DNA of 64,000 bases from an uncultured Actinomycetes bacterium (lineage in GTDB: Bacteria > Actinomycetota > Actinomycetes > Nanopelagicales > Nanopelagicaceae), in contig CAIYRR010000001.1 in assembly GCA_903928745.1 (NCBI GenBank), positions 1-64,000 on the forward strand, in the 5' to 3' direction. How positions within the stretch are numbered: position 1 is the first letter of the stretch; each line of letters starts with the position of its first letter. Shown piece after piece: positions 54,159 through 63,836 of the stretch. Below the pieces are notes generated by a model. It ran no database searches, had not been told where the DNA came from, and saw only the letters and a program-made list of their open reading frames with translations. The position numbers and the translations under genes are program-made.

Positions 54159-54180
54159 TGACAAGTATTCACTTTTGTCA
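54159..54180. promoter_or_regulatory. Inverted repeat TGACAA-N10-TTGTCA in the divergent redox promoter region
   Basis: A perfect six-base inverted repeat with 10-base spacer lies 47 bases upstream of the 53-aa gene and ~115 bases before the ferric-reductase-like gene. Spacing of one to two helical turns fits a dimeric regulator (FNR/CRP-like or MerR-like size). The other parts of 54113-54295 show no ORF I support. Confidence 0.35.
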
Positions 54181-54295
54181 GGTTTTTGGGTCATTTTCCC
54201 GATTAAACCTTGCGAATATTGCGCTATTAAGGGGCAGCACTCCTTCGAGGGGAAGAACCGGAAGTAAATCACCGAGGAAATCTCATTCTTGCGTG

Positions 54296-55741
54296 ATGAG
54301 TGTTACGGGGTTTTTCCCTCCACCTGATGAATTCTTCGCCATGATTGAGCCGATAGAGAGTTTAGAAGACATCCAGAGAAGGCGGATTTTCTTGAGGCGA
54401 TGGCGAAGTTGGGCCCACGTGCATTTTGAGATGGGCGGGGAAGTTGCCCTATTTCTTAGCAGTGCAGGCTTAGGCGTCACAATCGCTTTCCTATTTCATG
54501 AAACCACATATTCCGACATCCAATCATTAAGCGGAATCGTCACAACTCTCTCTAGGGTTTGTGCTCTCGTGGGTACCTATTTGATTCTGATGGGGTTTTT
54601 GATTATTGCCAGGATCCCTTGGTTGGAACACTCGGTGGGATTCGACAAGTTAGTTGCTCTCCATCGGAAGTTAGGGCCACCAACGGTTGTATTGATTCTT
54701 CTGCATGTTCTCTTGGTAATTCTCGGGTATTCCATTGTGGATTCTCGAAGTTATATCTCTGAATTTTGGAATCTGATTACGAATTATGACTGGATGCTTC
54801 CCGCGCTGATTGCCGCGATTGGCATTGTAGTTATCGGATTTAGTTCTGCGGCACAGGTGCGTCGAAGACTGCGATATGAAGTGTGGTGGACCTTCCATTT
54901 GTACAGTTACTTCGTAGTTGCCTTGGCATTCATGCACCAAATTTTGACGGGGTCACTTTTCATTTTTCAGCCGTTGGCGAAAGCCTGGTGGATCGCTCTT
55001 TATGCAAACACCTTTGTGGCAATGGTGCTTTGGCGTTTCATACTTCCCGTGTCTAGATCTTTCAGGCACCGACTAGTAATTGACAGAGTTGAGATAGAAG
55101 GACCACAGGTTATTAGCGTTTACATCAAAGGTCGTTCTTTAAAGAAACTGCGTGCAAGAGGAGGAAATTTTTTTGAGTGGAGATTCCTCGCTCATAGGAT
55201 ATGGTCTCAAGCTCATCCCTATTCTCTCTCCGCGTCTCCCACGGACAATTTCTTACGCATAACAGTAAAGAATTTGGGAGATCATTCTCTGGCGTTAGCC
55301 TCTCTGGTTCCTGGTACTCGGGTAGTGGCAGAAGGGCCGTATGGGACTTTGGTGGCACATCGGGCGACAGGTAAGAAGATCCTCCTTATTGCCGGCGGAG
55401 TGGGGATTACTCCATTAAGGGCGATGATCGAAGATTTTTCATCTGAGTCACAAGTGGACTTAATTTATCGAGTGGAGCGCTCTGAAGAGCTTGTTTTTGT
55501 CTCAGAGCTAGATGCAATTGCTGAGGGCGGACACATTCATGTGCACTATCTGGTGGGATCTCCTGAAGAATTTCCAATGTCGCCTGAAGATCTCGAACGC
55601 CTGATTCCTCACATCGGCGAGTGCGACATTTTCGTTTGTGGTCCTCCAGAATTGGAGAGAGTCGTTCATGATTCGGTGACCGCTCTAGGAATATCTCGTG
55701 CCAAATATCACCACGAAGCCTTCGCTTTCCATGCGGGCTAG
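54296..55741 (+). CDS. Ferric-reductase-like transmembrane flavoprotein
   Basis: Protein of ~481 aa that should carry electrons from NAD(P)H through FAD and two b-hemes across the membrane. The six-helix ferric-reductase domain has paired histidines: LVALHRKLG, ILLHVLLVIL, WWTFHLYSYF, ALAFMHQIL. It is followed by an FAD-binding domain (SQAHPYSLSASP; the R-x-Y-S motif appears as H-P-Y-S) and NAD-binding domain (IAGGVGITPLRAMI, DIFVCGPPEL). Start is uncertain: ATG 54296 or ATG 54341, neither with a good ribosome-binding site; the frame runs further upstream without conserved-looking sequence. Three bases separate its stop from the next ORF's first ATG. Confidence 0.88.
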   Translation: MSVTGFFPPPDEFFAMIEPIESLEDIQRRRIFLRRWRSWAHVHFEMGGEVALFLSSAGLGVTIAFLFHETTYSDIQSLSGIVTTLSRVCALVGTYLILMGFLIIARIPWLEHSVGFDKLVALHRKLGPPTVVLILLHVLLVILGYSIVDSRSYISEFWNLITNYDWMLPALIAAIGIVVIGFSSAAQVRRRLRYEVWWTFHLYSYFVVALAFMHQILTGSLFIFQPLAKAWWIALYANTFVAMVLWRFILPVSRSFRHRLVIDRVEIEGPQVISVYIKGRSLKKLRARGGNFFEWRFLAHRIWSQAHPYSLSASPTDNFLRITVKNLGDHSLALASLVPGTRVVAEGPYGTLVAHRATGKKILLIAGGVGITPLRAMIEDFSSESQVDLIYRVERSEELVFVSELDAIAEGGHIHVHYLVGSPEEFPMSPEDLERLIPHIGECDIFVCGPPELERVVHDSVTALGISRAKYHHEAFAFHAG

Positions 55742-55753
55742 GGGATGACATTC

Positions 55754-56344
55754 ATGCTCAAACATAAAATTCTGGCAGGGGTGGGTTTCTTCTCAGGTTT
55801 TGCCATTGTCCTCATTAACTTTGCGAGCGATTCATCAACATCGAATTTGCCAATTAGTCCTACAGTTATTCCAAGCCCTTTGCCTTCTGCATCGCCGTTA
55901 GTCACGCCCTCACCATCGATTACGAACGAGATCCATAGCCCAACACCTCGATCGACTCCGGCGACCATTAATTCGACTCAAAAACCCAACTTCACGCCAA
56001 GTGCGGCAACCGTTCCCACTCAAAAACCCACTGCATCGGCAGCTGCAAAAGCAAGTACACCGCCGAGTACGCAAACACTCGTTGGGGATACATGTACAGC
56101 AGGCAAGTATGGAGTCGTTCAAGTTGAAATAACGGTACAAGGGGGAGTCGTAACTCAAGCTCGTGCTCTCTCCTTTCCGAATGGAGATTCTCGATCATCA
56201 TCGATTAGCGCCGTTGCGATCCCAGTTCTCATTGAAAGAAGTATCGGAGTTGTCAGTAGCGAAAGTATTCAAGGGTTCACAGGCGCTTCATACACGTCTG
56301 AGGCCTGGAAATATTCGCTCCAGACTGCTTTAAATAAGCGCTAG
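55754..56344 (+). CDS. FMN-binding domain protein, membrane-anchored with Pro/Ser/Thr stalk
   Basis: Protein of 196 aa. An N-terminal helix (LAGVGFFSGFAIVLINFA) anchors it; residues ~25-105 form a low-complexity stalk rich in Pro, Ser and Thr. The FMN_bind domain (~105-196) has YGVVQVEITVQGG and the attachment-type motif QGFTGASYTSEAW, whose Thr or Ser would carry covalent FMN added by an ApbE-type transferase. ATG 55754 has GGGG nine bases upstream; ATG 55745 abuts that site. It probably receives electrons from the adjacent ferric-reductase-like protein. Confidence 0.85.
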   Translation: MLKHKILAGVGFFSGFAIVLINFASDSSTSNLPISPTVIPSPLPSASPLVTPSPSITNEIHSPTPRSTPATINSTQKPNFTPSAATVPTQKPTASAAAKASTPPSTQTLVGDTCTAGKYGVVQVEITVQGGVVTQARALSFPNGDSRSSSISAVAIPVLIERSIGVVSSESIQGFTGASYTSEAWKYSLQTALNKR

Positions 56345-56439
56345 TCCCTTAAGGCTTCCGAAAATTCGCCGGTAAATGAAAGTGCGACACCAAGCAGTGT
56401 TGCAATCATTAAAAGAGGCAATATCGCTAGAACAATCAT
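56341..56439 (-). CDS. Candidate 32-aa single-helix membrane peptide
   Basis: ORF of 33 codons, MIVLAILPLLMIATLLGVAL plus a short tail FTGEFSEALRD. GGAGAGAG lies just upstream of the ATG. The composition (one ideal helix, charged C-terminus) is that of small membrane regulators or subunits. Its stop shares four bases (CTAG) with the convergent FMN-binding gene, the same arrangement as five other convergent pairs here. Below the size of usual gene callers; no homologue known to me. Confidence 0.45.
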   Translation of the reverse strand: MIVLAILPLLMIATLLGVALSFTGEFSEALRD

Positions 56440-56548
56440 TTCTCTCTCCATTTCGTTTGCGAGTAGGGGTTTACTCTGAATCTCTAAACGATCTAGAAAG
56501 GCGATTTGTTACAAGAGGCGGGAAGAATATTGAACATCAATGCAAATA

Positions 56549-56579
56549 AAACCCCCGCCAAAGTTTCTGACGGGGGTCT
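56549..56579 (-). terminator. Intrinsic terminator of glnA
   Basis: Read on the minus strand: stem ACCCCCGTC/GGCGGGGGT (9 bp with one G-T pair), loop of about 9 bases, then TTTTATTT. It begins 16 bases beyond the glnA stop. Confidence 0.9.
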
Positions 56580-56594
56580 TATTAGTAAATCTTT

Positions 56595-58025
56595 TTAGAG
56601 GTCGAAGTACAACTCGAACTCTGCTGGGTGTGGACGCAAGCGGACATAATCAACTTCGGATTCACGCTTGAAGTGGATCCATGTATCGATCAAGTCCTTA
56701 GTGAAGACGCCACCGCGTGTAAGGAATTCGTTGTCGCGCTCGAGATTATCGAGTACGGCATCAAGAGACCCTGGAACCTGGGGGATCATCGCTGCTTCTT
56801 CTGCGCTGAGTTCGTAGAGATCCTTATCAACTGGAAGAGGTGGCTCGATCTTGTTGATGATTCCATCAAGGCCAGCCATCAACATTGCTGCGAAGGCTAG
56901 GTATGGATTTGATGAAGGATCAGGGCAACGGAATTCGATGCGCTTTGCCTTTGGATTGCTTCCTGTAATTGGAATACGGATACAAGCCGAACGGTTACGT
57001 GCAGAGTAGACAAGGTTTACAGGTGCTTCGTAACCTGGAACTAAACGACGGTATGAGTTGACGGTTGGGTTAGTGAATGCAAGAAGTGATGGTGCGTGCT
57101 TCAAAAGTCCACCGACATACCAACGTGCCATGTCAGAGAGGTCTCCGTAGCCTTCGCCCCAGAACAATGGATTGCCATCTTTCCAAAGTGATTGGTGAAC
57201 GTGCATTCCTGAACCGTTATCTCCAAAGAGTGGCTTTGGCATAAATGTTGCAGTCTTGCCGCCCTGCCATGCAGTGTTCTTGATGATGTACTTAAACTTC
57301 ATGAGGTCATCGCCTGCATGCAAGATGTCGCTGAAGCGATAGTTGATTTCCATCTGGCCAGCAGTTCCCACTTCATGGTGTGCACGCTCTACAAGAAGTC
57401 CTACCTTGCCGAGGTTCATAACCATTTCATCGCGAAGATCTGCATACTGATCTGTTGGTGAAACAGGGAAATAGCCACCTTTTACGCGAGTACGGTATCC
57501 GCGGTTTGGTGTGCCATCTGCATCTTTTTCAATTCCTGTATTCCAAGCACCTTCGTAAGAATCAATGTGATGGAAGGCTTCATTGATACCAGTTGAGAAA
57601 CGCACTGCATCAAAGACGTAGAACTCAGCCTCAGGTGCGAAGAAAGCCGTGTCAGCAATTCCGGTGGAACGCATGAACTCAACTGCCTTAGCAACGATGC
57701 CACGTGGATCACGACTGTAAGGGGAGTTATCAACTGGATTATGTACGGAGAAGTTAATAATCAGAGTTTTCTCTTTGCGGAATGGATCAACGAAAGCAGA
57801 CTCTGGAACAGGAAGAAGTTTCATGTCGGATTCGTGAATAGCTTGGAATCCGCGAATTGAGGAACCATCAAACATCAGTCCATCGGTGAAAACTGCTTCG
57901 TCGAATGATTCAACAGGAACATTGAAGTGATGTTGAATTCCAGGTAGATCAATAAAGCGAACGTCTACAAGTTTGACGTCTTCTTTCTTGATGAAAGCAA
58001 AAATTTCTGCTGAGTTCTTAAACAT
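56595..58025 (-). CDS. glnA: Glutamine synthetase type I (GSI)
   Basis: Assimilates ammonium into glutamine using ATP. The 476-aa protein has the GSI-beta layout: [21 protein letters not shown] near residue 50, [52 protein letters not shown]. The adenylylation-site region [15 protein letters not shown] retains the tyrosine, so activity may be controlled by GlnE. It matches glnA1 (Rv2220) by neighbourhood (RDD, DUF4191, lipA, lipB follow). A candidate GlnR site lies upstream. Confidence 0.97.
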   Translation of the reverse strand: MFKNSAEIFAFIKKEDVKLVDVRFIDLPGIQHHFNVPVESFDEAVFTDGLMFDGSSIRGFQAIHESDMKLLPVPESAFVDPFRKEKTLIINFSVHNPVDNSPYSRDPRGIVAKAVEFMRSTGIADTAFFAPEAEFYVFDAVRFSTGINEAFHHIDSYEGAWNTGIEKDADGTPNRGYRTRVKGGYFPVSPTDQYADLRDEMVMNLGKVGLLVERAHHEVGTAGQMEINYRFSDILHAGDDLMKFKYIIKNTAWQGGKTATFMPKPLFGDNGSGMHVHQSLWKDGNPLFWGEGYGDLSDMARWYVGGLLKHAPSLLAFTNPTVNSYRRLVPGYEAPVNLVYSARNRSACIRIPITGSNPKAKRIEFRCPDPSSNPYLAFAAMLMAGLDGIINKIEPPLPVDKDLYELSAEEAAMIPQVPGSLDAVLDNLERDNEFLTRGGVFTKDLIDTWIHFKRESEVDYVRLRPHPAEFELYFDL

Positions 58026-58133
58026 ATTTCTCCCATTGTCGCCGAGATCCGCTTTTCGCGGATTGATCCAGATTGGCTCCCCATTGAGCGTTAACTCTTG
58101 GGCGTAAGGATAGGTCTACGTACGTAAAAGGTG

Positions 58134-58160
58134 ATAACCGCACTGTTACATCCATGTTAA
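58134..58160 (-). promoter_or_regulatory. Candidate GlnR binding site upstream of glnA
   Basis: On the minus strand: TTAAC-n6-GTAAC-n6-GTTAT, three five-base half-sites spaced by exactly six bases, 109-135 bases upstream of the glnA start. This resembles the actinobacterial GlnR box (GTnAC-n6-GaAAC repeats). The 58026-58208 gap holds no supported ORF. Confidence 0.45.
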
Positions 58161-58208
58161 GAAATTTCACCCAGTCTTTTAACTCCGGCTTCACAGTAGG
58201 CTCGCCCT

Positions 58209-58565
58209 ATGAATTTCGTGCGGGTAGGGATGGGTAGGCGCTTTGCTGCGCTGATGCTGGATTGGCTGGCCTGCCTGGCGATCGCCAATTCCCTGACCAG
58301 TTCGGGCACGATTGAGCGTCAGATTGCTCCCTTGGCAATTTTCTTCTTAGAGGTCTGGATACTGACGAGTCTTTCGGGCGCTTCTGCCGGGCAAAGAATT
58401 TTGAGAATGAAAGTAGTGAGATTTGGCGACGGTGGGAGAGTGGCACCCAATCAGGTTTTAGTCCGAACAATCCTGCTCTGCTTGGTCGTCACCGCGGTCA
58501 CATTCGATGAAAATGGTCGTGGATTGCACGAGCGAATCAGCGGAAGTGTACTGACTCGGATTTAA
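58209..58565 (+). CDS. RDD family membrane protein
   Basis: Short RDD protein of 118 aa: GMGRRFAALMLDWLACLAIA carries the R-x3-D motif near residues 11-18, two or three helices follow, and SAGQRILRMKVVRF is the second conserved part. RDD proteins are membrane proteins with proposed ion transport roles. It stands divergent from glnA and directly abuts the DUF4191 gene, as Rv2219A does in M. tuberculosis. Confidence 0.85.
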   Translation: MNFVRVGMGRRFAALMLDWLACLAIANSLTSSGTIERQIAPLAIFFLEVWILTSLSGASAGQRILRMKVVRFGDGGRVAPNQVLVRTILLCLVVTAVTFDENGRGLHERISGSVLTRI

Positions 58566-59255
58566 CTATCGCTTAGGGACTTTTACGCCCTTAGGCATTG
58601 GACCCTTTGGAATAGGCATGGAAAGTCCGCCGACTGCCTTCAGACGATTTCGTACTTCGCGCATTTGAGCAGGGCTGAGTTTCTTGGGTAACTTGGCCAG
58701 CTTCTTTTGTAGCTTGCGGAGTTTTACTTGGCCTTCATTGTCTCCAACGATGAATTCTGTAATTGGTACGCCGGGTGCAAATCTTTCCGTCTTTTTCTTT
58801 TCATCTGTCAGCAATGCGCGAACGCCAGGACCACCTTCGCCGACAAGGACAATTCCTGCGCGACCAACGCTGCGATGCACCATGTCTTGCGTGCGCGAAA
58901 CTGCAACAGCGGGTGTGGTCGTCCAACCTTTACGGATCGCCATAAGAACACTTGCGCCAGCACCAATCTGACCTTCGATGGATGCATAAGCCGCGCTACC
59001 TGCCTGGCGGGTAAAGAAAAATAGTGAAGCAAGCATGGCAAGAGGGAAAGAGAGAAAGGCGACATAAACGGGATGTCCCATGATGTAGCCGACACCAATT
59101 CCCACGACCCAAACACCAAAGAATATTCCGGCTAACGCCAAACCAATCCATGGCTTTACATCTTTTGTAACAGAGTAAGCCTCACGAATTGTTTTGAATC
59201 GGGTCTCTTTAGGCGCAGACGCGTCCTTCTTTTTTCTCTTTAAGAAATTGAACAT
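58566..59255 (-). CDS. DUF4191 family membrane protein
   Basis: Actinobacterial membrane protein of 229 aa (Rv2219 family). A basic N-terminus (MFNFLKRKKKD) precedes two helices (IGLALAGIFFGVWVVGIGVG and VYVAFLSFPLAMLASLFFF), then a soluble part with RAGIVLVGEGGPGVRALLTDEKKKTERFAPG (quoted in pieces by position ~130-165) and a basic C-terminus. Function unknown; it lies four bases downstream of the PlsC gene, so it probably shares the lip transcript. Confidence 0.87.
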   Translation of the reverse strand: MFNFLKRKKKDASAPKETRFKTIREAYSVTKDVKPWIGLALAGIFFGVWVVGIGVGYIMGHPVYVAFLSFPLAMLASLFFFTRQAGSAAYASIEGQIGAGASVLMAIRKGWTTTPAVAVSRTQDMVHRSVGRAGIVLVGEGGPGVRALLTDEKKKTERFAPGVPITEFIVGDNEGQVKLRKLQKKLAKLPKKLSPAQMREVRNRLKAVGGLSMPIPKGPMPKGVKVPKR

Positions 59256-59259
59256 GGCG

Positions 59260-59958
59260 CTAGTTTAGTGGAGCAGGCGCGCTTCCACCAAGGCGAAGCG
59301 GTGCCCAGCGTTGGCCGACGTGGCTATCAGGGTAGGAATCCTGAACTTTATGGAGCATTGAAATCATCGTGGCGCGAAGGTCGGCTTCAGCCTGGGCAAC
59401 ATCTTGATCTTTCGTGAAGTAAATAGGTTCGCCGACAACCACAGTAATGGGCACGTGTTTTCTGCGCAGATCACGAGGAACGCCTTTTGTCCAAAGACGT
59501 TGGCTTCCCCAGATGATGGTTGGAATGACAGGAACACCGGCGCCCATAGCAAGACGGACAACTCCAGTTTTTAGTTCCTTAATTTCAAAACTTTTTGAAA
59601 TTGTTGCTTCAGGGAAAATGCCGATTATTTCGCCACCACGCAGTGCGCGCAGTGCTGCAACGAAAGAGGCAGAACCATTTGATCGATCGACGTTAATGTG
59701 ATGCATTCCGCGCATGAGCGGTCCAGCTAATTTGTTGTCAAAGATTTCCTTTTTGGCCATGAAACGGACATATCTTTTTACTGGAAGTACGGCGGTGCCC
59801 GCCAGTGCAAAATCAAAATAACTAATGTGATTGATGGCCAAGATCGCGCCACCTTCGCGGGGTACGTTTTCTTCGCCAGAGAAATCCATCTTCAAACCGA
59901 GGTAGCGCCAAAAGAGTTTGATGGTTCCGATTACCGGTGGATAAACCAAATCAGCCAT
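59260..59958 (-). CDS. 1-acyl-sn-glycerol-3-phosphate acyltransferase (second PlsC-like)
   Basis: Acyltransferase of 232 aa with the NHISYFD (HX4D) motif, [29 protein letters not shown] (motif III with E-A-T in place of E-G-T) and [13 protein letters not shown]. The second such enzyme in the window, differing from the 27.3 kb copy in motif III. Its start overlaps the lipA stop by eight bases, linking lipid and lipoate genes in one transcript. Confidence 0.9.
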   Translation of the reverse strand: MADLVYPPVIGTIKLFWRYLGLKMDFSGEENVPREGGAILAINHISYFDFALAGTAVLPVKRYVRFMAKKEIFDNKLAGPLMRGMHHINVDRSNGSASFVAALRALRGGEIIGIFPEATISKSFEIKELKTGVVRLAMGAGVPVIPTIIWGSQRLWTKGVPRDLRRKHVPITVVVGEPIYFTKDQDVAQAEADLRATMISMLHKVQDSYPDSHVGQRWAPLRLGGSAPAPLN

Positions 59959-60883
59959 TAGTCACCCGCGCGGCCATTGCCTGTTTGTATAAACGACCAG
60001 CGCGGTAACTTGAACGAACTAATGGACCACTCATCACCCCGAGGAATCCGATATCTGTTGCCTCTTTTGCTAACCCAACAAATTCTTCAGGTTTAACCCA
60101 ACGCTCTACTGGATGATGGCGATTTGTTGGACGCAGATACTGCGTAATAGTGATGAGATCACAACCTGCTTTGTGAAGATCCACAAGTGCCTGAACTGCT
60201 TCTTCTCGAGTTTCGCCAAGTCCAAGAATGAGATTGGATTTAGTGATCAACCCAAATTCTCGAGCCATGGTGATGACTTCTAGTGAGCGCTCATAAGTAA
60301 ATGCAGGACGGACGCGTTTGAAAATACGTGGGACTGTTTCAACATTGTGGGCGAATACTTCTGGACGAGTTTCAAAAACCTGGTTGAGCAGATGAGCATG
60401 ACCGCTGAAGTCTGGGGCCAACATTTCTACACCGGTATCAGGATTGAGTTCGTGCACGGTGCGAATCGTTTCGGCGTAGAGCCAAGCGCCTTCATCTTCT
60501 AAGTCATCTCGGGCAACACCGGTGATAGTGGCGTATCGAAGATTCATAGTCTTCACTGATTCAGCAACGCGTCGGGGTTCGTCGCGATCTAATGGCTGCG
60601 GTTTTCCAGTGTCGATATTGCAGAAATCGCAGCGACGCGTGCACTGTTCTCCGCCGATAAGGAAAGTTGCTTCGCGATCTTCCCAGCATTCAAAAATGTT
60701 CGGGCAGGCCGCCTCTTGGCAAACAGTGTGCAGACCCTCTGATTTAACAAGAGAGCGCATCTGCGTGTACTCAGGACCCATATTGGCGCGAGTCTTTATC
60801 CATTCAGGTTTTCTTTCAATGGGAGTCTCGGAATTGCGGGCCTCGATGCGAAGTAATTTGCGACCCTCTGGCGCCAATGTCAT
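59951..60883 (-). CDS. lipA: Lipoyl synthase
   Basis: Radical-SAM enzyme that inserts two sulfurs into protein-bound octanoyl groups. In 310 aa both cluster motifs are visible: the auxiliary set [13 protein letters not shown] and the radical-SAM set [13 protein letters not shown]. The RSSY motif near the C-terminus ([11 protein letters not shown]) is diagnostic. It overlaps lipB by four bases; lipB-lipA order is the standard one. Confidence 0.97.
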   Translation of the reverse strand: MTLAPEGRKLLRIEARNSETPIERKPEWIKTRANMGPEYTQMRSLVKSEGLHTVCQEAACPNIFECWEDREATFLIGGEQCTRRCDFCNIDTGKPQPLDRDEPRRVAESVKTMNLRYATITGVARDDLEDEGAWLYAETIRTVHELNPDTGVEMLAPDFSGHAHLLNQVFETRPEVFAHNVETVPRIFKRVRPAFTYERSLEVITMAREFGLITKSNLILGLGETREEAVQALVDLHKAGCDLITITQYLRPTNRHHPVERWVKPEEFVGLAKEATDIGFLGVMSGPLVRSSYRAGRLYKQAMAARVTNG

Positions 60884-61542
60884 GCACTCACCCTAGCCAA
60901 TGCCTCGTACATGTGTTTCTCAACGAACGGAATGACTTCTTCGATCGAAACTGTGCGACCGAGCTCGGCAGACATAGAAGTCACTGCAGCATCTGGAATT
61001 CCACATGGGACGATTCGATCAAACCAGGTCAGGTCAGGATTCACATTCAGCGCGAAACCGTGCATCGTGACACCTTTAGCAAAGCGAATTCCAATGGCCG
61101 CAATCTTGCGATCGCCTTTTTCGTCGCGAAGCCAGACACCAGATCGCTCGCAATATCGCACAGCATCGATACCGAATTCGTGGCAGACATCAATGAGCGC
61201 CGTTTCAATCTCACGGACAAACCCCACGACGTCGTGGCGCTTGGCTAAACGGACAATTGGGTAGCCAACAATTTGGCCTGGACCATGCCAAGTGATTTTC
61301 CCACCACGGTCGACATCAATCACGGGAGTTCCATCATTTGGACGCTCGTGATCGAGGGTGCGGCGTCCCGCTGTGAAAACGGAGGGATGTTGCAAGAGCA
61401 TCAAAGTATTTGGGCGCGAGCCTTCGGCAATCTCTGCGTGGAGATTTCGCTGGATTTGCCAGGCCTTGTCATAGTCAACGATTCCGCTACGGGCGAAAGC
61501 GATGGATGGCCTGAGGGGAGCGGTTTCGAGTGGCACCCCCAT
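60880..61542 (-). CDS. lipB: Octanoyl-ACP:protein N-octanoyltransferase
   Basis: Transfers octanoate from ACP to lipoyl domains. The 220-aa protein shows [29 protein letters not shown], and the catalytic Lys/Cys region KIAAIGIRF and [12 protein letters not shown]. First gene of the minus-strand unit lipB-lipA-plsC-DUF4191; it is divergent from the MMPL gene with 86 bases between starts. Confidence 0.95.
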   Translation of the reverse strand: MGVPLETAPLRPSIAFARSGIVDYDKAWQIQRNLHAEIAEGSRPNTLMLLQHPSVFTAGRRTLDHERPNDGTPVIDVDRGGKITWHGPGQIVGYPIVRLAKRHDVVGFVREIETALIDVCHEFGIDAVRYCERSGVWLRDEKGDRKIAAIGIRFAKGVTMHGFALNVNPDLTWFDRIVPCGIPDAAVTSMSAELGRTVSIEEVIPFVEKHMYEALARVSA

Positions 61543-61628
61543 AGCCTAAAGGTAGAATCGTGTTTCTACAGAACCAGGCCAAGCCATTGCTTGGCGACCA
61601 TGGCCCCTTGAGCGAAAGTTGATCTTAC

Positions 61629-63836
61629 GTGTCCAATAACTCAGCGCCTGTGAAAGGCCGTAAACCCCTCTGGATTGCCATCATCTCCATTGTCGTTTGG
61701 ATGGGTATCTCTAGCGTTGCTGGCCCACTCTTTGGTCAACTTTCAACTGTTCAGAAGAATGACAATTCAAAATTTCTTCCGGATAGCGCGGAATCTCAGA
61801 TTGTCTCTGCTCAGGCGCTTAAGTTTCAAAAGAGCGCAACGGATGAGTTTCCTGCCTTGGCGCTTTTTATTGGCAAGATCACTCCTGCTCAAATTGCGGC
61901 CACAAATGTTTTCTTTCAGGGTATTGGCGACAAGTCACTGGTTGATGCGAAAGGTGTAATTCTAAAAGATTCTTCAGGCAAAGAGATGAATCTTAAAATT
62001 TCAGATTTCCTTACACCAGGCTCCCAGATTTTTGCTTTCCCTTCTGCAAAAAATGACGCACTCTTGGCAAGTATTCCCATTGCAGGAAAAGAAGCAGTAA
62101 CAACTTTGGCAAATAAGCATCCAGCGCTTCCTGCGATTGTCACAGCGCTTCGTTTTTACAGCAACCAATTTGCTGCAACTCAAGGTTGGGAATCACACCT
62201 CACCGGTATCGGCGCAATCTTCGCTGATCTCTTTGGTGCATTTGGAAGTATTGATTCAAGTTTGTTGCTCACCACAGGAATTGTTGTGGCACTTATTTTG
62301 ATTATTGTTTATCGCTCGCCAGTTCTTTGGATCTTGCCTCTATTTTCATCACTGATTGCGCTCTCTCTTGCTGGTGGAGTTATTTATGAATTAGCAAAGC
62401 ACAATGTGATTGATCTGGATGGTCAATCCCAAGGAATTCTTTCGGTGTTAGTACTGGGAGCGGCGACGGATTATGCCTTGTTGCTCATCGCGCGGTATCG
62501 AGAAGAACTTCACTTAGAAGAATCCCGATTTGTTGCAATGAAGAAAGCTTGGCGTGGAGTTGTCGAACCGATCATCGCATCGGGAAGCACCGTGACTCTT
62601 GGATTGTTGGTCTTGATTCTGGCTTCACTCAAAAATAGCCGTGGACTTGGACCCGTTGGAGCAATTGGAATCGTTGCCTCAATGTTCACGATTCTTACTT
62701 TCCTTCCCGCTCTCTTGGTTGTGTTTGGGCGCTGGATATTCTGGCCACGTATTCCACACTTTGATTCCGAAGATGAAAAACTCAGCGGAATCTGGTCAAA
62801 AGTCGCCCAGGCTACAGCGGCAAAACCTCGCAAGTATTGGGTCGCATCTGCCACCCTCCTTGTCATTTTGGCTGGCTTTGCATCGACTTTGCATGCCAAT
62901 GGTGTTTCTAGTGTGGATCAATTTACAAAGAAACCAGATTCAGTAGTGGGTCAAGCCAAACTGGCAGATTATTTCTCCGGTGGTCAAGGATCACCAACGC
63001 AGGTTCTGGTTCCTGAAGCGAAAATGGCGCAAGCAACTGCGGCCTTGAAGGCGATAAAAGGCGTCACGAGTGTGGTTCCGACCCTTGATGGCCAAGCGAT
63101 TCCTGGACAACCTGCGCCAGCGATAAAAGTTGTCGATGGGAAAGTGATTCTCAATGCCACTCTCGTCTATGCCGCGGATTCTCTTCCTGCTCGCGAGATG
63201 ATTCCGGGAATCCGCAGTGCGATGCACGCGATTGATCCTTCAATAGCAACGGGCGGAACATCTGCTGTTTATTCAGATATTGATGCCGCATCCACACGCG
63301 ATCGCAACATCATTATTCCCATCATCTTGATTTTGATCGCGATTATTTTGGGTCTCTTACTGCGCTCAATCTTCTCCTCGATCCTGCTCCTGATTACCGT
63401 TGTCCTTTCATTCCTTGCAACGTTGGGAGTGAGTTCATTGGTATTCCACCATATCTTCCATTTCTCAGGCGAAGATTCTTCATACCCTCTTTTCTCCTTC
63501 GTTTTCCTCGTTGCACTTGGCATTGATTACAACATCTTCTTGATGACTCGCATCAGAGAAGAGTCGATCAAGCTTGGGACACGTGCGGGTGTTACAAAGG
63601 GCGTAACGGTCACTGGTGGAGTAATTACTTCAGCGGGAATTGTCTTAGCTGCGACCTTCACGGTACTTGGAATCTTGCCGTTGGTAGCACTTGCTGAAAT
63701 CGGCTTTACCGTTGGATTTGGTGTGCTGCTCGATACCTTGATCGTACGTTCAATCTTGGTACCTGCGCTCGTACATGAAATTGGCCCAAAGATCTGGTGG
63801 CCATCAAAACTTGCTAAGGAAGATGCAAGAAACTAA
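61629..63836 (+). CDS. MMPL/RND-superfamily transporter
   Basis: Transporter of 735 aa with two repeats of one helix, a large external domain and five helices. TM2-6 of the first half begin at LLLTTGIVVALILIIVYRSP, and LVLGAATDYALLLIARYREE carries the TM4 motif with proton-relay Asp and Tyr. The second half repeats it (VALGIDYNIFLMTRIREE). This places it with actinobacterial YdfJ/MmpL-type exporters of lipids or drugs; no substrate genes lie nearby. It stands where lipB and the TIGR01777 gene are adjacent in M. tuberculosis. Confidence 0.92.
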   Translation: MSNNSAPVKGRKPLWIAIISIVVWMGISSVAGPLFGQLSTVQKNDNSKFLPDSAESQIVSAQALKFQKSATDEFPALALFIGKITPAQIAATNVFFQGIGDKSLVDAKGVILKDSSGKEMNLKISDFLTPGSQIFAFPSAKNDALLASIPIAGKEAVTTLANKHPALPAIVTALRFYSNQFAATQGWESHLTGIGAIFADLFGAFGSIDSSLLLTTGIVVALILIIVYRSPVLWILPLFSSLIALSLAGGVIYELAKHNVIDLDGQSQGILSVLVLGAATDYALLLIARYREELHLEESRFVAMKKAWRGVVEPIIASGSTVTLGLLVLILASLKNSRGLGPVGAIGIVASMFTILTFLPALLVVFGRWIFWPRIPHFDSEDEKLSGIWSKVAQATAAKPRKYWVASATLLVILAGFASTLHANGVSSVDQFTKKPDSVVGQAKLADYFSGGQGSPTQVLVPEAKMAQATAALKAIKGVTSVVPTLDGQAIPGQPAPAIKVVDGKVILNATLVYAADSLPAREMIPGIRSAMHAIDPSIATGGTSAVYSDIDAASTRDRNIIIPIILILIAIILGLLLRSIFSSILLLITVVLSFLATLGVSSLVFHHIFHFSGEDSSYPLFSFVFLVALGIDYNIFLMTRIREESIKLGTRAGVTKGVTVTGGVITSAGIVLAATFTVLGILPLVALAEIGFTVGFGVLLDTLIVRSILVPALVHEIGPKIWWPSKLAKEDARN

